From: Bradyrhizobium liaoningense
GTDB lineage: Bacteria > Pseudomonadota > Alphaproteobacteria > Rhizobiales > Xanthobacteraceae
DNA: 64,000 nt
NCBI RefSeq assembly: GCF_018130955.1
Contig: NZ_JAFCJM010000024.1
Span: forward strand, 1-64,000
Direction of reading: 5' to 3'
Part shown: in pieces, positions 35,042-43,849 of the stretch
Layout of the letters: every line of letters begins with the position of its first letter
How positions within the stretch are numbered: the first letter of the stretch is position 1
The notes under the pieces: generated by a model
Database searches by the model: none
What the model was told of the DNA's origin: nothing
What the model saw: the letters and a program-made list of their open reading frames with translations, nothing else
Made by a program: the position numbers and the translations under genes

Positions 35042-35770
35042 ATGCTGGCCGCGATGCCCGCCCGATCCAGCGCCCCGCCTGACAAGCCAAAACCGTCCGA
35101 GCCGCATTATCACGGTCATCGCGAGCGGCTGCGCGAGCGCTTCTACGCGGCCGGTCCCGACGCGCTCAGCGACTCCGAGCTTCTGGAAATGGCGCTGTTT
35201 GCCGCGCTGCCGCGGCGTGACACCAAACCGCTCGCGAAAACCCTGATCAAGACCTTTGGCTCGTTCGCCGAAGTCGTTCACGCACCGGTGGCGCGGTTGC
35301 GCGAAATCGACGGCATCGGGGAGGCCGCGATCAACCAGCTCAAGCTGATCGCGGCGGCGACGCACCGCGTCGCCAAGGGCGAGGTGAACAGCCGCAACGC
35401 GCTGTCGTCCTGGACCGAGGTGATCGACTATTGCCGCTCCAGCATGGCGTTTGCCGACAAGGAGCAGTTTCGGCTCTTGTTCCTCGACAAGCGCAACCAG
35501 CTCATCGCCGACGAGGTGCAGCAGACCGGCACGGTCGACCACACGCCGGTCTATCCGCGCGAAGTCATCAAGCGCGCCCTGGAATTATCCGCGACCGCGC
35601 TGATCCTTGTGCACAATCACCCCTCCGGCGATCCGACGCCGTCGCAGGCCGACATCCAGATGACCAAGGCGATCATCGACATCGCCAAGCCGCTCGGCAT
35701 TGCCGTGCACGACCACATCATCGTCGGCAAGAGCGGGCACGCGAGCCTGCGCGGGATGCGACTGATCTAA
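35042..35770 (+). CDS. radC: RadC-family JAMM/MPN-domain protein
   Basis: A 242-residue protein with an N-terminal helix-hairpin-helix region (LREIDGIGEAAINQLKLI) and a C-terminal JAB/MPN metalloprotease-like domain (HNHPSGDPTPSQAD). RadC was once linked to DNA repair, but this role is disputed and the true function is unknown. The start is unclear: ATG 35042 and 35054, or TTG 35018, are all possible and none has a strong ribosome site. Confidence 0.9.
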   Translation: MLAAMPARSSAPPDKPKPSEPHYHGHRERLRERFYAAGPDALSDSELLEMALFAALPRRDTKPLAKTLIKTFGSFAEVVHAPVARLREIDGIGEAAINQLKLIAAATHRVAKGEVNSRNALSSWTEVIDYCRSSMAFADKEQFRLLFLDKRNQLIADEVQQTGTVDHTPVYPREVIKRALELSATALILVHNHPSGDPTPSQADIQMTKAIIDIAKPLGIAVHDHIIVGKSGHASLRGMRLI

Positions 35771-35824
35771 GCGAGCGATGCCTCCGCTCCCGGGCTGCCG
35801 CGTTCGGTAGTGGCACCAACCGTA

Positions 35825-35977
35825 TCAGAACTTGAACGAGAATCTGCCACCGACCTCGACGACCGTCAGGTGGTCGCTTGTGGGCGTGCGCCCGCGGGAG
35901 CGTCGTTGGACGATGGACAGGGCCTCGATTTGACCCGCGGTTTCGGTTGTTGTCCGGCCGCGCCATGTGCTAAAATT
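35825..35977 (-). pseudogene. Possible remnant of an outer-membrane beta-barrel C-terminus
   Basis: Reading the minus strand towards the stop at 35825, about 50 codons stay open. They end in SDHLTVVEVGGRFSFKF, a pattern typical of the last strand of outer-membrane barrels (alternating hydrophobics, terminal Phe). The frame has no start codon and is closed upstream by TAG at 35978-35980. This could be a broken gene or part of an interspersed repeat carrying such a tail. Confidence 0.35.
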
Positions 35978-36066
35978 CTAAAACTTGGGTGCGCCAACGG
36001 GCGGCCCGGGAGCAGTTTTCGATAGCCGCCTCGGTTCGGATCGCGTCCTCACCAAAGGAGCGCGGC

Positions 36067-37242
36067 ATGACATGTTGGCCCAGAGGAATTGCAGTCGCTG
36101 CGATTCTGGGGTTTGGCGCGATCTCGCTCATGGACGTCGCGGCTCGCGCCGAGCCAGGCGTGTACGACGACCGGATCTTGTTCGGACAATCGGCGGCCTT
36201 TGAGGGGCCCGCGGCGGCGTTGGGTCTTGGCATGCGGGAAGGTATTCTCGCGTCCTTCAACGAAGCCAATGCCACCGGCGGAGTTAATGGTCGGAGGCTG
36301 GAGCTTGTCTCCTATGACGACGGCTACGAACCGGAAAAGGCAATTGCCAACACCAAGCGCCTGATCGATGAGAACGGGGTGTTCGCGCTCGTCGGCGAAG
36401 TGGGCACGCCCACCTCCAACGCGGCGCAGCCGATCACTACGGAAGCCGGGGTGCCGTTTATCGGGCCGTTTACAGGCGCCGCTTTCTTGCGCAACCCGTC
36501 GCTCCGCAACGTGATCAACATTCGCGGCTCGTATGATCAGGAGACTGAGGCCTGGATCGAGCATCTCACCGCTGACCTCGGCGTTTCGCGGATCGCCATC
36601 CTGTACCAGGACGACACCTTCGGTCGCGCCGGTCTCTCGGGCGTCGCGAAGGCGATGGAAAAGCGTGGCATGAAGCTGGTCGCTGAAGGCACTTTCGAGC
36701 GCAACACGACCGCGGTGAAGACGGCGCTGCTGGCGATCCGCAAGGCGGGCCCCGAGGCCGTCGTGATGGTCGGCCCCTACAAGCCGTGCGCCGAGTTCAT
36801 CAAGCTGGCACGTCGGCTCAAGCTGGACGCCGTCTTCGTCAACATCTCATTCGTCGGCGCCAACGCCCTCGCCAAGGAGCTCGGCGAGGACGGCAAGGGA
36901 GTTGTGGTGACTCAGGTCGTACCATTCCCCGGGGACCCGAGCATCCCGCTTGTGGCCCGGTACCAAAAGGCGCTCAAGATAGCGAATCCGGACGCCCAGG
37001 TCGGCTTTGTCTCGCTCGAGGGATACATGGTCGGCCGATTGGTCATCGAAGCCTTGGGAAAGGTGAAAGGTCCGGTTACGCGGGCGGGGCTGCTTTCGAC
37101 CATCAAGGAAGTCGGCACGTTCGATCTGGGCGGCGTCACGCTGTCCTATGGCCCAGACGACAATCAGGGAATGGACCAGGTCTTCCTCACCGTGATCCGG
37201 GCGGATGGCAGCTTCAAGCCAGTCGACCGCCTGGAACGTTGA
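36067..37242 (+). CDS. Orphan periplasmic binding protein, branched-chain amino-acid (Peripla_BP_6) type
   Basis: A 391-residue secreted protein. The signal peptide runs to about residue 28 (…MDVAARAE). The mature part opens ILFGQSAAFEGPAAALG, then NEANATGGVNGRRLEL and LVGEVGTPTSNAAQP, the classic Leu/Ile/Val-type binding fold of two lobes. No permease or ATPase gene is nearby. Instead a membrane nucleotide cyclase begins 63 bases downstream on the same strand. The ATG at 36067 has AAAGGAG upstream. I infer a sensory rather than transport role, presenting ligand to the cyclase. Confidence 0.9.
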   Translation: MTCWPRGIAVAAILGFGAISLMDVAARAEPGVYDDRILFGQSAAFEGPAAALGLGMREGILASFNEANATGGVNGRRLELVSYDDGYEPEKAIANTKRLIDENGVFALVGEVGTPTSNAAQPITTEAGVPFIGPFTGAAFLRNPSLRNVINIRGSYDQETEAWIEHLTADLGVSRIAILYQDDTFGRAGLSGVAKAMEKRGMKLVAEGTFERNTTAVKTALLAIRKAGPEAVVMVGPYKPCAEFIKLARRLKLDAVFVNISFVGANALAKELGEDGKGVVVTQVVPFPGDPSIPLVARYQKALKIANPDAQVGFVSLEGYMVGRLVIEALGKVKGPVTRAGLLSTIKEVGTFDLGGVTLSYGPDDNQGMDQVFLTVIRADGSFKPVDRLER

Positions 37243-37305
37243 AGCGGCGGGCAGGCGCGTCATCGCCGGGCAACGCGGACCCGCTTCAGTCGATGGCATG
37301 CCGTC

Positions 37306-40300
37306 ATGGATCAAGCGAATCGAGAGTATCTTGGACCGACCTCCGTCGAAGTCGACACTTCGAAGTCAGTCGTCGCGGGTCGCAAGCATGACGGCAAGGC
37401 GGCCCTAGGCATCAAGGCCAAACTGTTCCTGGCATTCGGCGGGATGGCCATGTTGACCGTCGGCGCCGCCGTGGTCGCGTGGTACGCATTCACCGACATT
37501 GACAGATCGGTGACGCGGATCACCGCTGAGAGCGTCGTCGGCATGGCGGCCTCGCTCCGGCTGGCCGAAAAGAGCGCGGAGATCGCGGCGACGGCTCCAG
37601 CGCTCATTGCGAGCCGCAGCGAAGAGGAGCGGTCCAAGGAACAGGAGAAGCTCGTTCGTAGATTGAATGAAATCTCCGCCGTGACCGAGAGTCTGAGGGT
37701 CACGGGCATGGCCAAGGCAACATTCGCCAATCTGACCGAGATCGAAGGCAAGATCGCAACCGAGCTAAAGGCGCTGGACGGCGCTGTCGCGCAGCGCCTG
37801 CGACTGAGCGCGCAAAGGCAGGCCGCGGTCGCGGATCTTGCCGTCGTTGAGACCAGGTTCCAGAACGCCTTGGAGCCTTTGGTGGACGACGCCGGCTTCA
37901 ACCTCGTCACCACCAGCGAGGAGGTGACGGCCAAGAGCAAGGAGGCGATCATAGGCCTGATCGAGGGCGGGGTGAATGCCTTACAGGCGCTGCTGACGCT
38001 GCGCGCCGATGGCAATCTGGCGGCGAGCCTGTTGCGCGAAGCGGCGCACGTCGACGATCCGGCCCTGATTCAGCCCATCCGCGAGCGGTTCTCGGCTGCA
38101 GCAGCCGCGATCGAGAAGAGTCTCATGGCGTTGCCTCAGTCGAACGAGAACAAGCGGCTGCATGAGGTGAGCAAGTCGTTGATTGCGCTCGGCCGCGGCG
38201 TGGACAACGTTTTCCAGGTCCGGTCGCAGGAGCTCCGTGCCCCTGTCGAGACGCGGCACTCGCTTCAGGTCAAGCGTGAAGACATGACGGCGGCGGTGGA
38301 GTTGGCGTACCGCAAATTGTTCGAGACGCTTACGCCGATGGTGGACGACGCCGGCTTCGACCTCGTCACCACCAGCGAGGAGGTGACGGCCAAGAGCACG
38401 AAGGCGATCACCGGCTTGGTCGAGGGTGGGGCGAACACCTTGCAGGTGCTGCTGACGCTGCGCGCCGAGGGCAACCTGGCGGCGGGCCTCCTGAATGCGG
38501 CCGCCGGCGTCCCTGATCCCACTTCACTCAAGCCGCTCCAGGAGCGCTTCGTCGCGGCCGCGAGCCGCGCGGAGAAGCTGCTCGCACGGCTTCCGGCCGC
38601 GGCTTACGGCGATACACTCAAGGGCCTCACGGAAAAGCTGATCGCGTTTGGCACTTCTACGGAAAATATCTTCAACTTGCGACGCGAGGAGTTGCGCCAG
38701 ATTGCGGTTGCGCAGGCGTCGTTGCAGACCAGCAACGCGCTCGTCCTGCGTCTCGGCAAGGAGGTGGCGGAACTCGTCCTGACTGCCCAGAACAGCAGCG
38801 ATGCCGCGGCGCTCCGCACCGCCCAGGCCATCCGCGATGGCCGGCTCCTGCTTCTCCTCATCACTGCTCTGAGCGTATTGGGCGCAGTCGTGATTGCGGT
38901 GCTGTATGTGGTGCCCCGAATCGTAAGACCCATAGAGAACATTACAGCGGCGATGAGTGGCCTCGCCGCGGGTGACACGTCGATCGACGTGCCGGGTCGC
39001 GACCGCAGCGACGAGATCGGCCGAATGGCAGAGGCGCTGGGCGTCTTCCGGGACACGGCTATCGAGGTGCAGCGATCGAACCTAAGGGAGATTCGGGAAG
39101 GACGCCGGCGGTTGTCGGTCGCGATCGAGAGCATCTCCGAGGCCTTCTCGCTCTACGATGGCGAGGATCGCCTTGTCATTAGCAACAACAAGTATCGAAC
39201 GCTCCTCTACCCAGGCGACGGCTCCGTCGAGATATCGCCCGGGATGACGTTCGAAAGCATCATTCGACGCGCTGCTGAGCGCGGCTACATCAGGGACGCC
39301 GACGGCCGGGTCGATGAGTGGGTTCGCGAACGCATGGCGCTTCACCGGGAACCGAGTGGACCGAAGGTCCAGCAGCGAGGCGACGGCCGCTGGATCCTGG
39401 TCAGCGAGCGCAAGACCGACGACGGTAGCACGGTGGCCGTATACTCGGACGTCACGGAGTTGAAACAGCGCGAGACTCAGTTGGCAGACAAATCTCGGGC
39501 GCTAGAGCAGCTCTCAAACCAGCTCGCGAAATACCTTTCGCCCCAGGTATACGAGTCTATCTTCAGCGGAAAGCAGGAAGTCAAAATCGCGAGTCGCCGG
39601 AAAGAGCTGACCGTCTTCTTTTCGGACATCGCGGGCTTCACCGAGACGACGGATCGTCTGGAGTCAGAGGACCTGACCCGGCTGCTGAACCACTATCTGA
39701 CGGAGATGTCGCAGATCGCCCTTTCCTATGGAGCGACTATCGACAAATACGTCGGCGACGCCATCGTCATCTTCTTCGGTGATCCGGAGACACGCGGCGT
39801 CAAGGAGGACGCCCTCACCTGCGTCGAGATGGCCATCGCCATGCGGAAGAGAATGCTTGAGCTGCAGGAGGTGTGGCGGGCGTCGGGCATCGAGAAACCC
39901 CTCCAGTGCCGGATCGGAATCAACACGGGGTACTGCACCGTCGGGAACTTCGGCAGCGAGGACCGGATGGACTACACCATCATCGGCGGCGGCGTGAACC
40001 TCGCCTCTCGGCTTGAGGCTGCCGCCACGCCGGGCGAGATCCTCATATCCTTCGAAACCTATGCGAATGTTCGCGACCGGATCCACTGTGAGGAGCACGG
40101 GCACATTTCTGTCAAGGGCATCGCCTACCCGGTCGCGACCTACCAGGTCGTCGACGCCTATGAGAACCTCGGCACCGAGCGCCTGTTCATGCACGAGGAA
40201 CGCCCCAACCTGAGACTCGACCTCAATCTCGACGCGATGTCCGCCAGTGATCGAGATCATGCGGCCATCGTGTTACGCGAGGCCTTGAATCGATTGTCTG

Positions 40301-40383
40301 CACTCGACCAAGCTTCCACGCCGGGACCACAGGAGACGGAGCAAGTCGCGTCCGCTCGGAACGGCCCGCCAAAGGCAGAATAA
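37306..40383 (+). CDS. Membrane class III nucleotide cyclase with duplicated TorS-like periplasmic sensor, HAMP and PAS
   Basis: A 1025-residue protein. TM1 is about 38-62. A large helical periplasmic region (63-513) contains LAEKSAEIAATAPALIASRSE-like sequence, resembling TorS sensors. TM2 is about 514-536, HAMP about 537-590, PAS about 600-720. The cyclase domain (about 765-950) has metal-binding Asp774 (FFSDIAGFT) and Asp818 (DKYVGDAIVIFFG). Residues 193-278 and 346-431 are a tandem repeat (VDDAGFxLVTTSEEVTAKS…) with a 153-residue period. Product should be cAMP, or possibly cGMP. The upstream binding protein is the likely input partner. Confidence 0.92.
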   Translation: MDQANREYLGPTSVEVDTSKSVVAGRKHDGKAALGIKAKLFLAFGGMAMLTVGAAVVAWYAFTDIDRSVTRITAESVVGMAASLRLAEKSAEIAATAPALIASRSEEERSKEQEKLVRRLNEISAVTESLRVTGMAKATFANLTEIEGKIATELKALDGAVAQRLRLSAQRQAAVADLAVVETRFQNALEPLVDDAGFNLVTTSEEVTAKSKEAIIGLIEGGVNALQALLTLRADGNLAASLLREAAHVDDPALIQPIRERFSAAAAAIEKSLMALPQSNENKRLHEVSKSLIALGRGVDNVFQVRSQELRAPVETRHSLQVKREDMTAAVELAYRKLFETLTPMVDDAGFDLVTTSEEVTAKSTKAITGLVEGGANTLQVLLTLRAEGNLAAGLLNAAAGVPDPTSLKPLQERFVAAASRAEKLLARLPAAAYGDTLKGLTEKLIAFGTSTENIFNLRREELRQIAVAQASLQTSNALVLRLGKEVAELVLTAQNSSDAAALRTAQAIRDGRLLLLLITALSVLGAVVIAVLYVVPRIVRPIENITAAMSGLAAGDTSIDVPGRDRSDEIGRMAEALGVFRDTAIEVQRSNLREIREGRRRLSVAIESISEAFSLYDGEDRLVISNNKYRTLLYPGDGSVEISPGMTFESIIRRAAERGYIRDADGRVDEWVRERMALHREPSGPKVQQRGDGRWILVSERKTDDGSTVAVYSDVTELKQRETQLADKSRALEQLSNQLAKYLSPQVYESIFSGKQEVKIASRRKELTVFFSDIAGFTETTDRLESEDLTRLLNHYLTEMSQIALSYGATIDKYVGDAIVIFFGDPETRGVKEDALTCVEMAIAMRKRMLELQEVWRASGIEKPLQCRIGINTGYCTVGNFGSEDRMDYTIIGGGVNLASRLEAAATPGEILISFETYANVRDRIHCEEHGHISVKGIAYPVATYQVVDAYENLGTERLFMHEERPNLRLDLNLDAMSASDRDHAAIVLREALNRLSALDQASTPGPQETEQVASARNGPPKAE
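37881..38440 (+). repeat. Tandem duplication inside the cyclase gene
   Basis: The sequence starting GGTGGACGACGCCGGCTTC occurs at 37881 and again at 38340, exactly 459 bases (153 codons) apart. After one mismatch the two copies are identical for about 39 bases, and remain similar for about 250 bases. The high DNA identity, beyond what protein conservation needs, suggests a fairly recent duplication or gene conversion. Confidence 0.8.
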
Positions 40384-40424
40384 CGGCGCGCTTAGTGCAG
40401 TTGATCTAGGTCAGGTCAGAACAC

Positions 40425-41120
40425 CTAGTTCTTGCTGGTTTTCAGGTGTTCTTCCGCTGCGGCGAAACCGCTCTTGGCCTTGAGTGTCAAAGCAGTCGGC
40501 TGTGGCTTCCATTCGGAAACCAGCTTTTCTGCATTCTCGAGCTCCGGCTTGGACAGCATTGCACCAAACTCGTCCACATTCTTCTTGGGAGCGATTCTCG
40601 AGAGTTTGAAATACGCGTACGACAAGGACCGATCTTTTGGCACGCCTTTTCCAGCGGAATACACACGGGACAGACTAAAGAGGGCGTTGGGATATCCCTG
40701 ATCGCCCGCCATCTTCCACCATTTCAGCGCCTCTTCTGAATTTCCGTGCTTGTCATACAGATTGGCGACATCGTGCTGGGCCAGCGCATAGCCGGCTTGG
40801 GCGGACACAAGTTTGTATTTCAGGGCTTGACCTTGATCCAATGCGACAATGCCCGCGCCTTGCCCGTCATAGTAACAACCAAGCTTATAGGCTCCGAGCG
40901 GGTCGCCGGCCGCAGTCGATTTTTGAAACCACTCAAATGCCTGCCTGGGATCCTGTTCTGTGCCGATGCCATTATTGTACATCATGCCCACATGGTACTG
41001 CGCCTCGGCATCTCCCTTGTTAGCTAACGCCACCATCGCCTTCAGGGTGTCCGCGTCATTTGCATGGGCGGGCATTGCGAGGAACAGGAGGCACGTAAAG
41101 GCCAAGGCAACAAACTTCAT
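40425..41120 (-). CDS. Exported Sel1-repeat (TPR-like) protein
   Basis: A 231-residue protein with a signal peptide (KFVALAFTCLLFLAMPAHA) and about four Sel1-like repeats: AQYHVGMMYNNGIGTEQDPRQ, AYKLGCYYDGQG and similar. Sel1 repeats form a superhelix for protein-protein contacts in the periplasm. The ATG at 41120 places the signal peptide at the N-terminus. It is convergent with the cyclase gene (41-base gap). This gene appears less GC-rich than its neighbours, a hint of separate origin. Confidence 0.85.
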   Translation of the reverse strand: MKFVALAFTCLLFLAMPAHANDADTLKAMVALANKGDAEAQYHVGMMYNNGIGTEQDPRQAFEWFQKSTAAGDPLGAYKLGCYYDGQGAGIVALDQGQALKYKLVSAQAGYALAQHDVANLYDKHGNSEEALKWWKMAGDQGYPNALFSLSRVYSAGKGVPKDRSLSYAYFKLSRIAPKKNVDEFGAMLSKPELENAEKLVSEWKPQPTALTLKAKSGFAAAEEHLKTSKN

Positions 41121-41343
41121 ATCAAGTCCCGCTCGGGTTTGAACCATTGTATCTTGGTCACTCAAACCGGAAACAAGTTCGCTGCGGAACGGAAATGAGG
41201 CTGCGGCATGTTTGCCAATGCGCGCCGCTACCGCCCCGTTCCGCGCCGCCTGCACGGGGGGCACAGCTCGAAAATGCGAACGGGATCAAGGCGATAGCTC
41301 GCATTTCCCGCATGACCATCCGTATGGCGTCGGTTGTTGCAGA

Positions 41344-41766
41344 TCATGCCGGACGGGCCGCTGAAGCGGAGCTGATCGGGCAATCGAGCATCCACTGCAC
41401 GCCAAAACGGTCGGTGAGCTTGCCGTAGTAGTCGCCCCAGGGCTGGATGCCGAGCGGCGTGGTGATCGTGCCGCCGTCGGCGAGCTTGTTGAACAGCTCC
41501 GTCGTCGCCTGCTCGTCATCCATCATGAGGATGTGCGCCGAGCCGCGCATCGGCTCGGCGTCGTCATTGTCGGATGCGTAGAAGCAGATGCCGGGGCCTT
41601 CGAATTTGGCGTGCATGATCTTGCCGCGCATCGCGGGATTCCGCAGCGGCATGCCGGCTTCGCCGTGACGCATCATGTGCGTGACCTTGCCGAGACCGCA
41701 CGCGGTGTAGAAGGCGAGCGCCGGTTCGCAATTCGTCGTGAAGAAGAGATAGTTCGACAGCTGCAT
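41344..41766 (-). CDS. VOC-superfamily protein, PhnB-like
   Basis: A 140-residue glyoxalase-fold protein. It opens MQLSNYLFFTTNCEPALAFY and ends YYGKLTDRFGVQWMLDCP, the PhnB/'3-demethylubiquinone methyltransferase-like' VOC pattern. Function unassigned; members bind metals and small ligands. The ATG at 41766 has a perfect GAGGAGG upstream. It lies 16 bases after the tetR gene, so the two form an operon. Confidence 0.85.
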   Translation of the reverse strand: MQLSNYLFFTTNCEPALAFYTACGLGKVTHMMRHGEAGMPLRNPAMRGKIMHAKFEGPGICFYASDNDDAEPMRGSAHILMMDDEQATTELFNKLADGGTITTPLGIQPWGDYYGKLTDRFGVQWMLDCPISSASAARPA

Positions 41767-41782
41767 CTGAAATCCTCCTCGA

Positions 41783-42364
41783 TCAGCTTTCGACGCAGGC
41801 ATTGAGCGCCGCCACGCGGCAGGCGGATGCAATCGCCGCGCTGACGTCCTTGTCGGCGACCGCGCGCGCCATGGTGACACCGCCGGACAGGATCGCGAGC
41901 AGCGCCCAGGCGCGCGCGCGCTTGTCCTTGCGCGAACGGCCCGGCAGTCCGTCGGCGACCGCGTTCACCACGCCCTCGATCTCGGCCTCGTAGATGATTT
42001 TGATCCCGGCATCGGCGCGCTGCACTTCGGAGGTCAGGCTCTGCAGCGCGCAGCTCGAGCCGAGCTCACAGACCCGCTTCTGTCCGAGATAGAAATCGAC
42101 GAACACCTCGATCCATTTGACGCCGTGCTCGGTGCGCAAGGTCTCGACACCGACGCGCAGCTCTTGCAGGCCGGCCACGAGCGCGGCCTCGAACGCTTCG
42201 CCCTTGGACGAGAAGTGGCCGTAGAACGCCCCTGATGTCACCTCGGCTTCCTTGGCGAGGCCGTCGACGCCGATGCCGCCAAAGCCCAGGCGGCGAAAAC
42301 CGCGCCCTGCGGCGGCCACCATCCGCGCCCGCGCTTCTTCCTTGTGTCCTGCCTTGTAGCGCAC
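41783..42364 (-). CDS. TetR-family transcriptional regulator
   Basis: A 193-residue regulator. The N-terminal helix-turn-helix is GVDGLAKEAEVTSGAFYGHFSSKGEAF. The C-terminal ligand-binding half has FYLGQKRVCELGSSC. It starts with GTG at 42364 behind GAGG. It is divergent from a tautomerase gene, and paired operator-like sites fill the region between. It probably represses itself, the VOC gene and the tautomerase gene in the absence of an unknown inducer. Confidence 0.9.
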   Translation of the reverse strand: MRYKAGHKEEARARMVAAAGRGFRRLGFGGIGVDGLAKEAEVTSGAFYGHFSSKGEAFEAALVAGLQELRVGVETLRTEHGVKWIEVFVDFYLGQKRVCELGSSCALQSLTSEVQRADAGIKIIYEAEIEGVVNAVADGLPGRSRKDKRARAWALLAILSGGVTMARAVADKDVSAAIASACRVAALNACVES

Positions 42365-42380
42365 CGCGCGACCTCATTAA

Positions 42381-42400
42381 ATAACGATCGTGATTTTATC
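42381..42400. promoter_or_regulatory. Candidate TetR operator, tetR-proximal copy
   Basis: ATAACGATCGTGATTTTATC is a direct repeat of 42447-42466 (ATAACGATCGCAATTTTATC) with two differences. It is 16 bases from the tetR start, placed to block tetR transcription. Confidence 0.6.
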
Positions 42401-42436
42401 ATTGACAGCACCACACCCGTCGTGCGAATGCCGTCA

Positions 42437-42466
42437 CGATCGTTATATAACGATCGCAATTTTATC
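42437..42466. promoter_or_regulatory. Candidate TetR operator, perfect 20-bp palindrome
   Basis: CGATCGTTATATAACGATCG (42437-42456) is a perfect palindrome. Its right half continues into the direct repeat shared with 42381-42400. It lies 58 bases before the tautomerase start, in the promoter zone. A palindrome of this length beside a divergent tetR gene is a convincing operator. Confidence 0.72.
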
Positions 42467-42523
42467 GCAAGCCGCCAATCGCCTGTCGGGCGTTCGCGGC
42501 CTCACATCGAAGGGAGCAGCACC

Positions 42524-42949
42524 ATGCCGATCAACGTCCTTGTCACCGATGGCATTCTCAGCGCGACCGCCCAGCAGCAGATGTTCGCCGAGCTGACAGC
42601 CTCGTTCCTGAGGCATCACGATCTCGCGGGCAATTCGTTCCTGACGCCGAATGTGATCGGCGAGATCAACACCGTCCCGAGGGGCAAATCATTTGCCGGC
42701 GGTGCATCGAACGACATCGTCGTGGTCGAGCTGAAGGTACCGTCCTTCGCGCTCGGAACGCCCGCGCAAAAGGCTGGCTTCATCGCCGACGCCACCGAGA
42801 TCGTGTTCAGGGCGGCCGAGGGCCGTCATCCGCGCGAGCGGATCTTTGTCAACATGGTCTATGCGGTGGACGGCCTGTGGGGCATCGGCGGCAAGGCCTA
42901 CACCAATGCCGAGCTCGGCGAAGCCGTAAGCCAGGCCGGCGCTGCATAA
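42524..42949 (+). CDS. Tautomerase-family protein (MIF/4-OT fold)
   Basis: A 141-residue protein beginning MPINVLVTDG. The proline after the initiator Met is the catalytic base of tautomerases once Met is removed. A conserved tail has HPRERIFVNMVYAVDGLWGIGGKAYTN. The ribosome site is GAAGGGAG. Substrate unknown; the pairing with a VOC enzyme and TetR suggests handling of an aromatic or keto compound. Confidence 0.84.
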   Translation: MPINVLVTDGILSATAQQQMFAELTASFLRHHDLAGNSFLTPNVIGEINTVPRGKSFAGGASNDIVVVELKVPSFALGTPAQKAGFIADATEIVFRAAEGRHPRERIFVNMVYAVDGLWGIGGKAYTNAELGEAVSQAGAA

Positions 42950-43019
42950 GAGCCAGCCGGCCAACATGACAATGCCGGCGTCGCTCGCGCGGCGCCGGCA
43001 TCAAGACAGTCTTGCCAGC

Positions 43020-43325
43020 TCAGTAGCAGTAGCGCGGGTCGACCTGGACGTAGTAGCCGTCGGGACGCTGCATGTAGCAACCACGCTGATAGGCGTAATA
43101 GCCGGAGCGACGGCGCTCACCTTCGGCGGCGATCGCGGCACCCGTCCCCGCCCCCACGACGGCACCGATCGCAGCACCGCGGCCGCCACCCATGGCGCCG
43201 CCGAGGATCGCGCCGCCGACGCCGCCGATGATCGCGCCGCCAATGGCGTCCTGCGCGGCAGCTTCATGCACCGGCATGGCCATCGCAACCGTCAGACACG
43301 CCGCAATTCCAAGACCTCGAAGCAT
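43020..43325 (-). CDS. Small exported glycine-zipper protein
   Basis: A 101-residue protein with a signal peptide (…VHEAAAQ), a glycine-zipper stretch (GGAIIGGVGGAILGGAMGGG) and a Tyr-rich end (YYAYQRGCYMQRPDGYYVQVDPRYCY). Glycine-zipper segments insert into or span membranes. The end is similar in style to that of the small protein at 52976. ATG at 43325 has GGAGG upstream. Confidence 0.82.
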   Translation of the reverse strand: MLRGLGIAACLTVAMAMPVHEAAAQDAIGGAIIGGVGGAILGGAMGGGRGAAIGAVVGAGTGAAIAAEGERRRSGYYAYQRGCYMQRPDGYYVQVDPRYCY

Positions 43326-43453
43326 CCTGAATCCTCCGTTGTGATGCGGCCAGTCATAGCCTCCGCGGCGATTCCGGGCCAGCACAATTGCTCGGCTCGG
43401 CGGGGACGACCGGCGCATGGCGCGCCAGCCCTTCCGCTGTCGCCCCTCGCATT

Positions 43454-43762
43454 TTACTTCGGGAGTCTGAACGACAGCAAAATGGCTTCGGGCGACTGCC
43501 TGAACTCCTTGGTCACGGTTTCGCGCACGATCGCGGAAAGCTCGGCCAGCGGCTTGGCCTCGTAGATCCCCGGGAATTGCACCGTCACCGAGGTCAGCCG
43601 GCCGTTGTGCCAGTTGAAGCCGACCTGCGGTTTTGTGCCGGTCGACTGCTCGAGATCGGTCTCCACGGCCTTGGCCTGCTGGAAGCCCTCCTTGACCGTG
43701 CTCACGACATCGCAGGCGGAAAGGGGCAGGGCAAGAACGAGGAGCACCGCTGGTCTGAACAT
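43454..43762 (-). CDS. Small predicted lipoprotein
   Basis: A 102-residue protein with a lipobox LSAC at its signal peptide (MFRPAVLLVLALPLSAC), so the Cys should be lipidated. The mature part is short and helical then beta (VTVQFPGIYEAKPLAEL). Function unknown. Two adjacent ATGs are present; the one at 43762 is four bases from GGAGG. Confidence 0.78.
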   Translation of the reverse strand: MFRPAVLLVLALPLSACDVVSTVKEGFQQAKAVETDLEQSTGTKPQVGFNWHNGRLTSVTVQFPGIYEAKPLAELSAIVRETVTKEFRQSPEAILLSFRLPK

Positions 43763-43849
43763 CATGCCTCCATGGCGATGCCGGCTATCAACTACGGCGT
43801 GCATGATGGGCCAACTGCCGCACGGTTGACAAGGCGGCACGCTCGGCGC

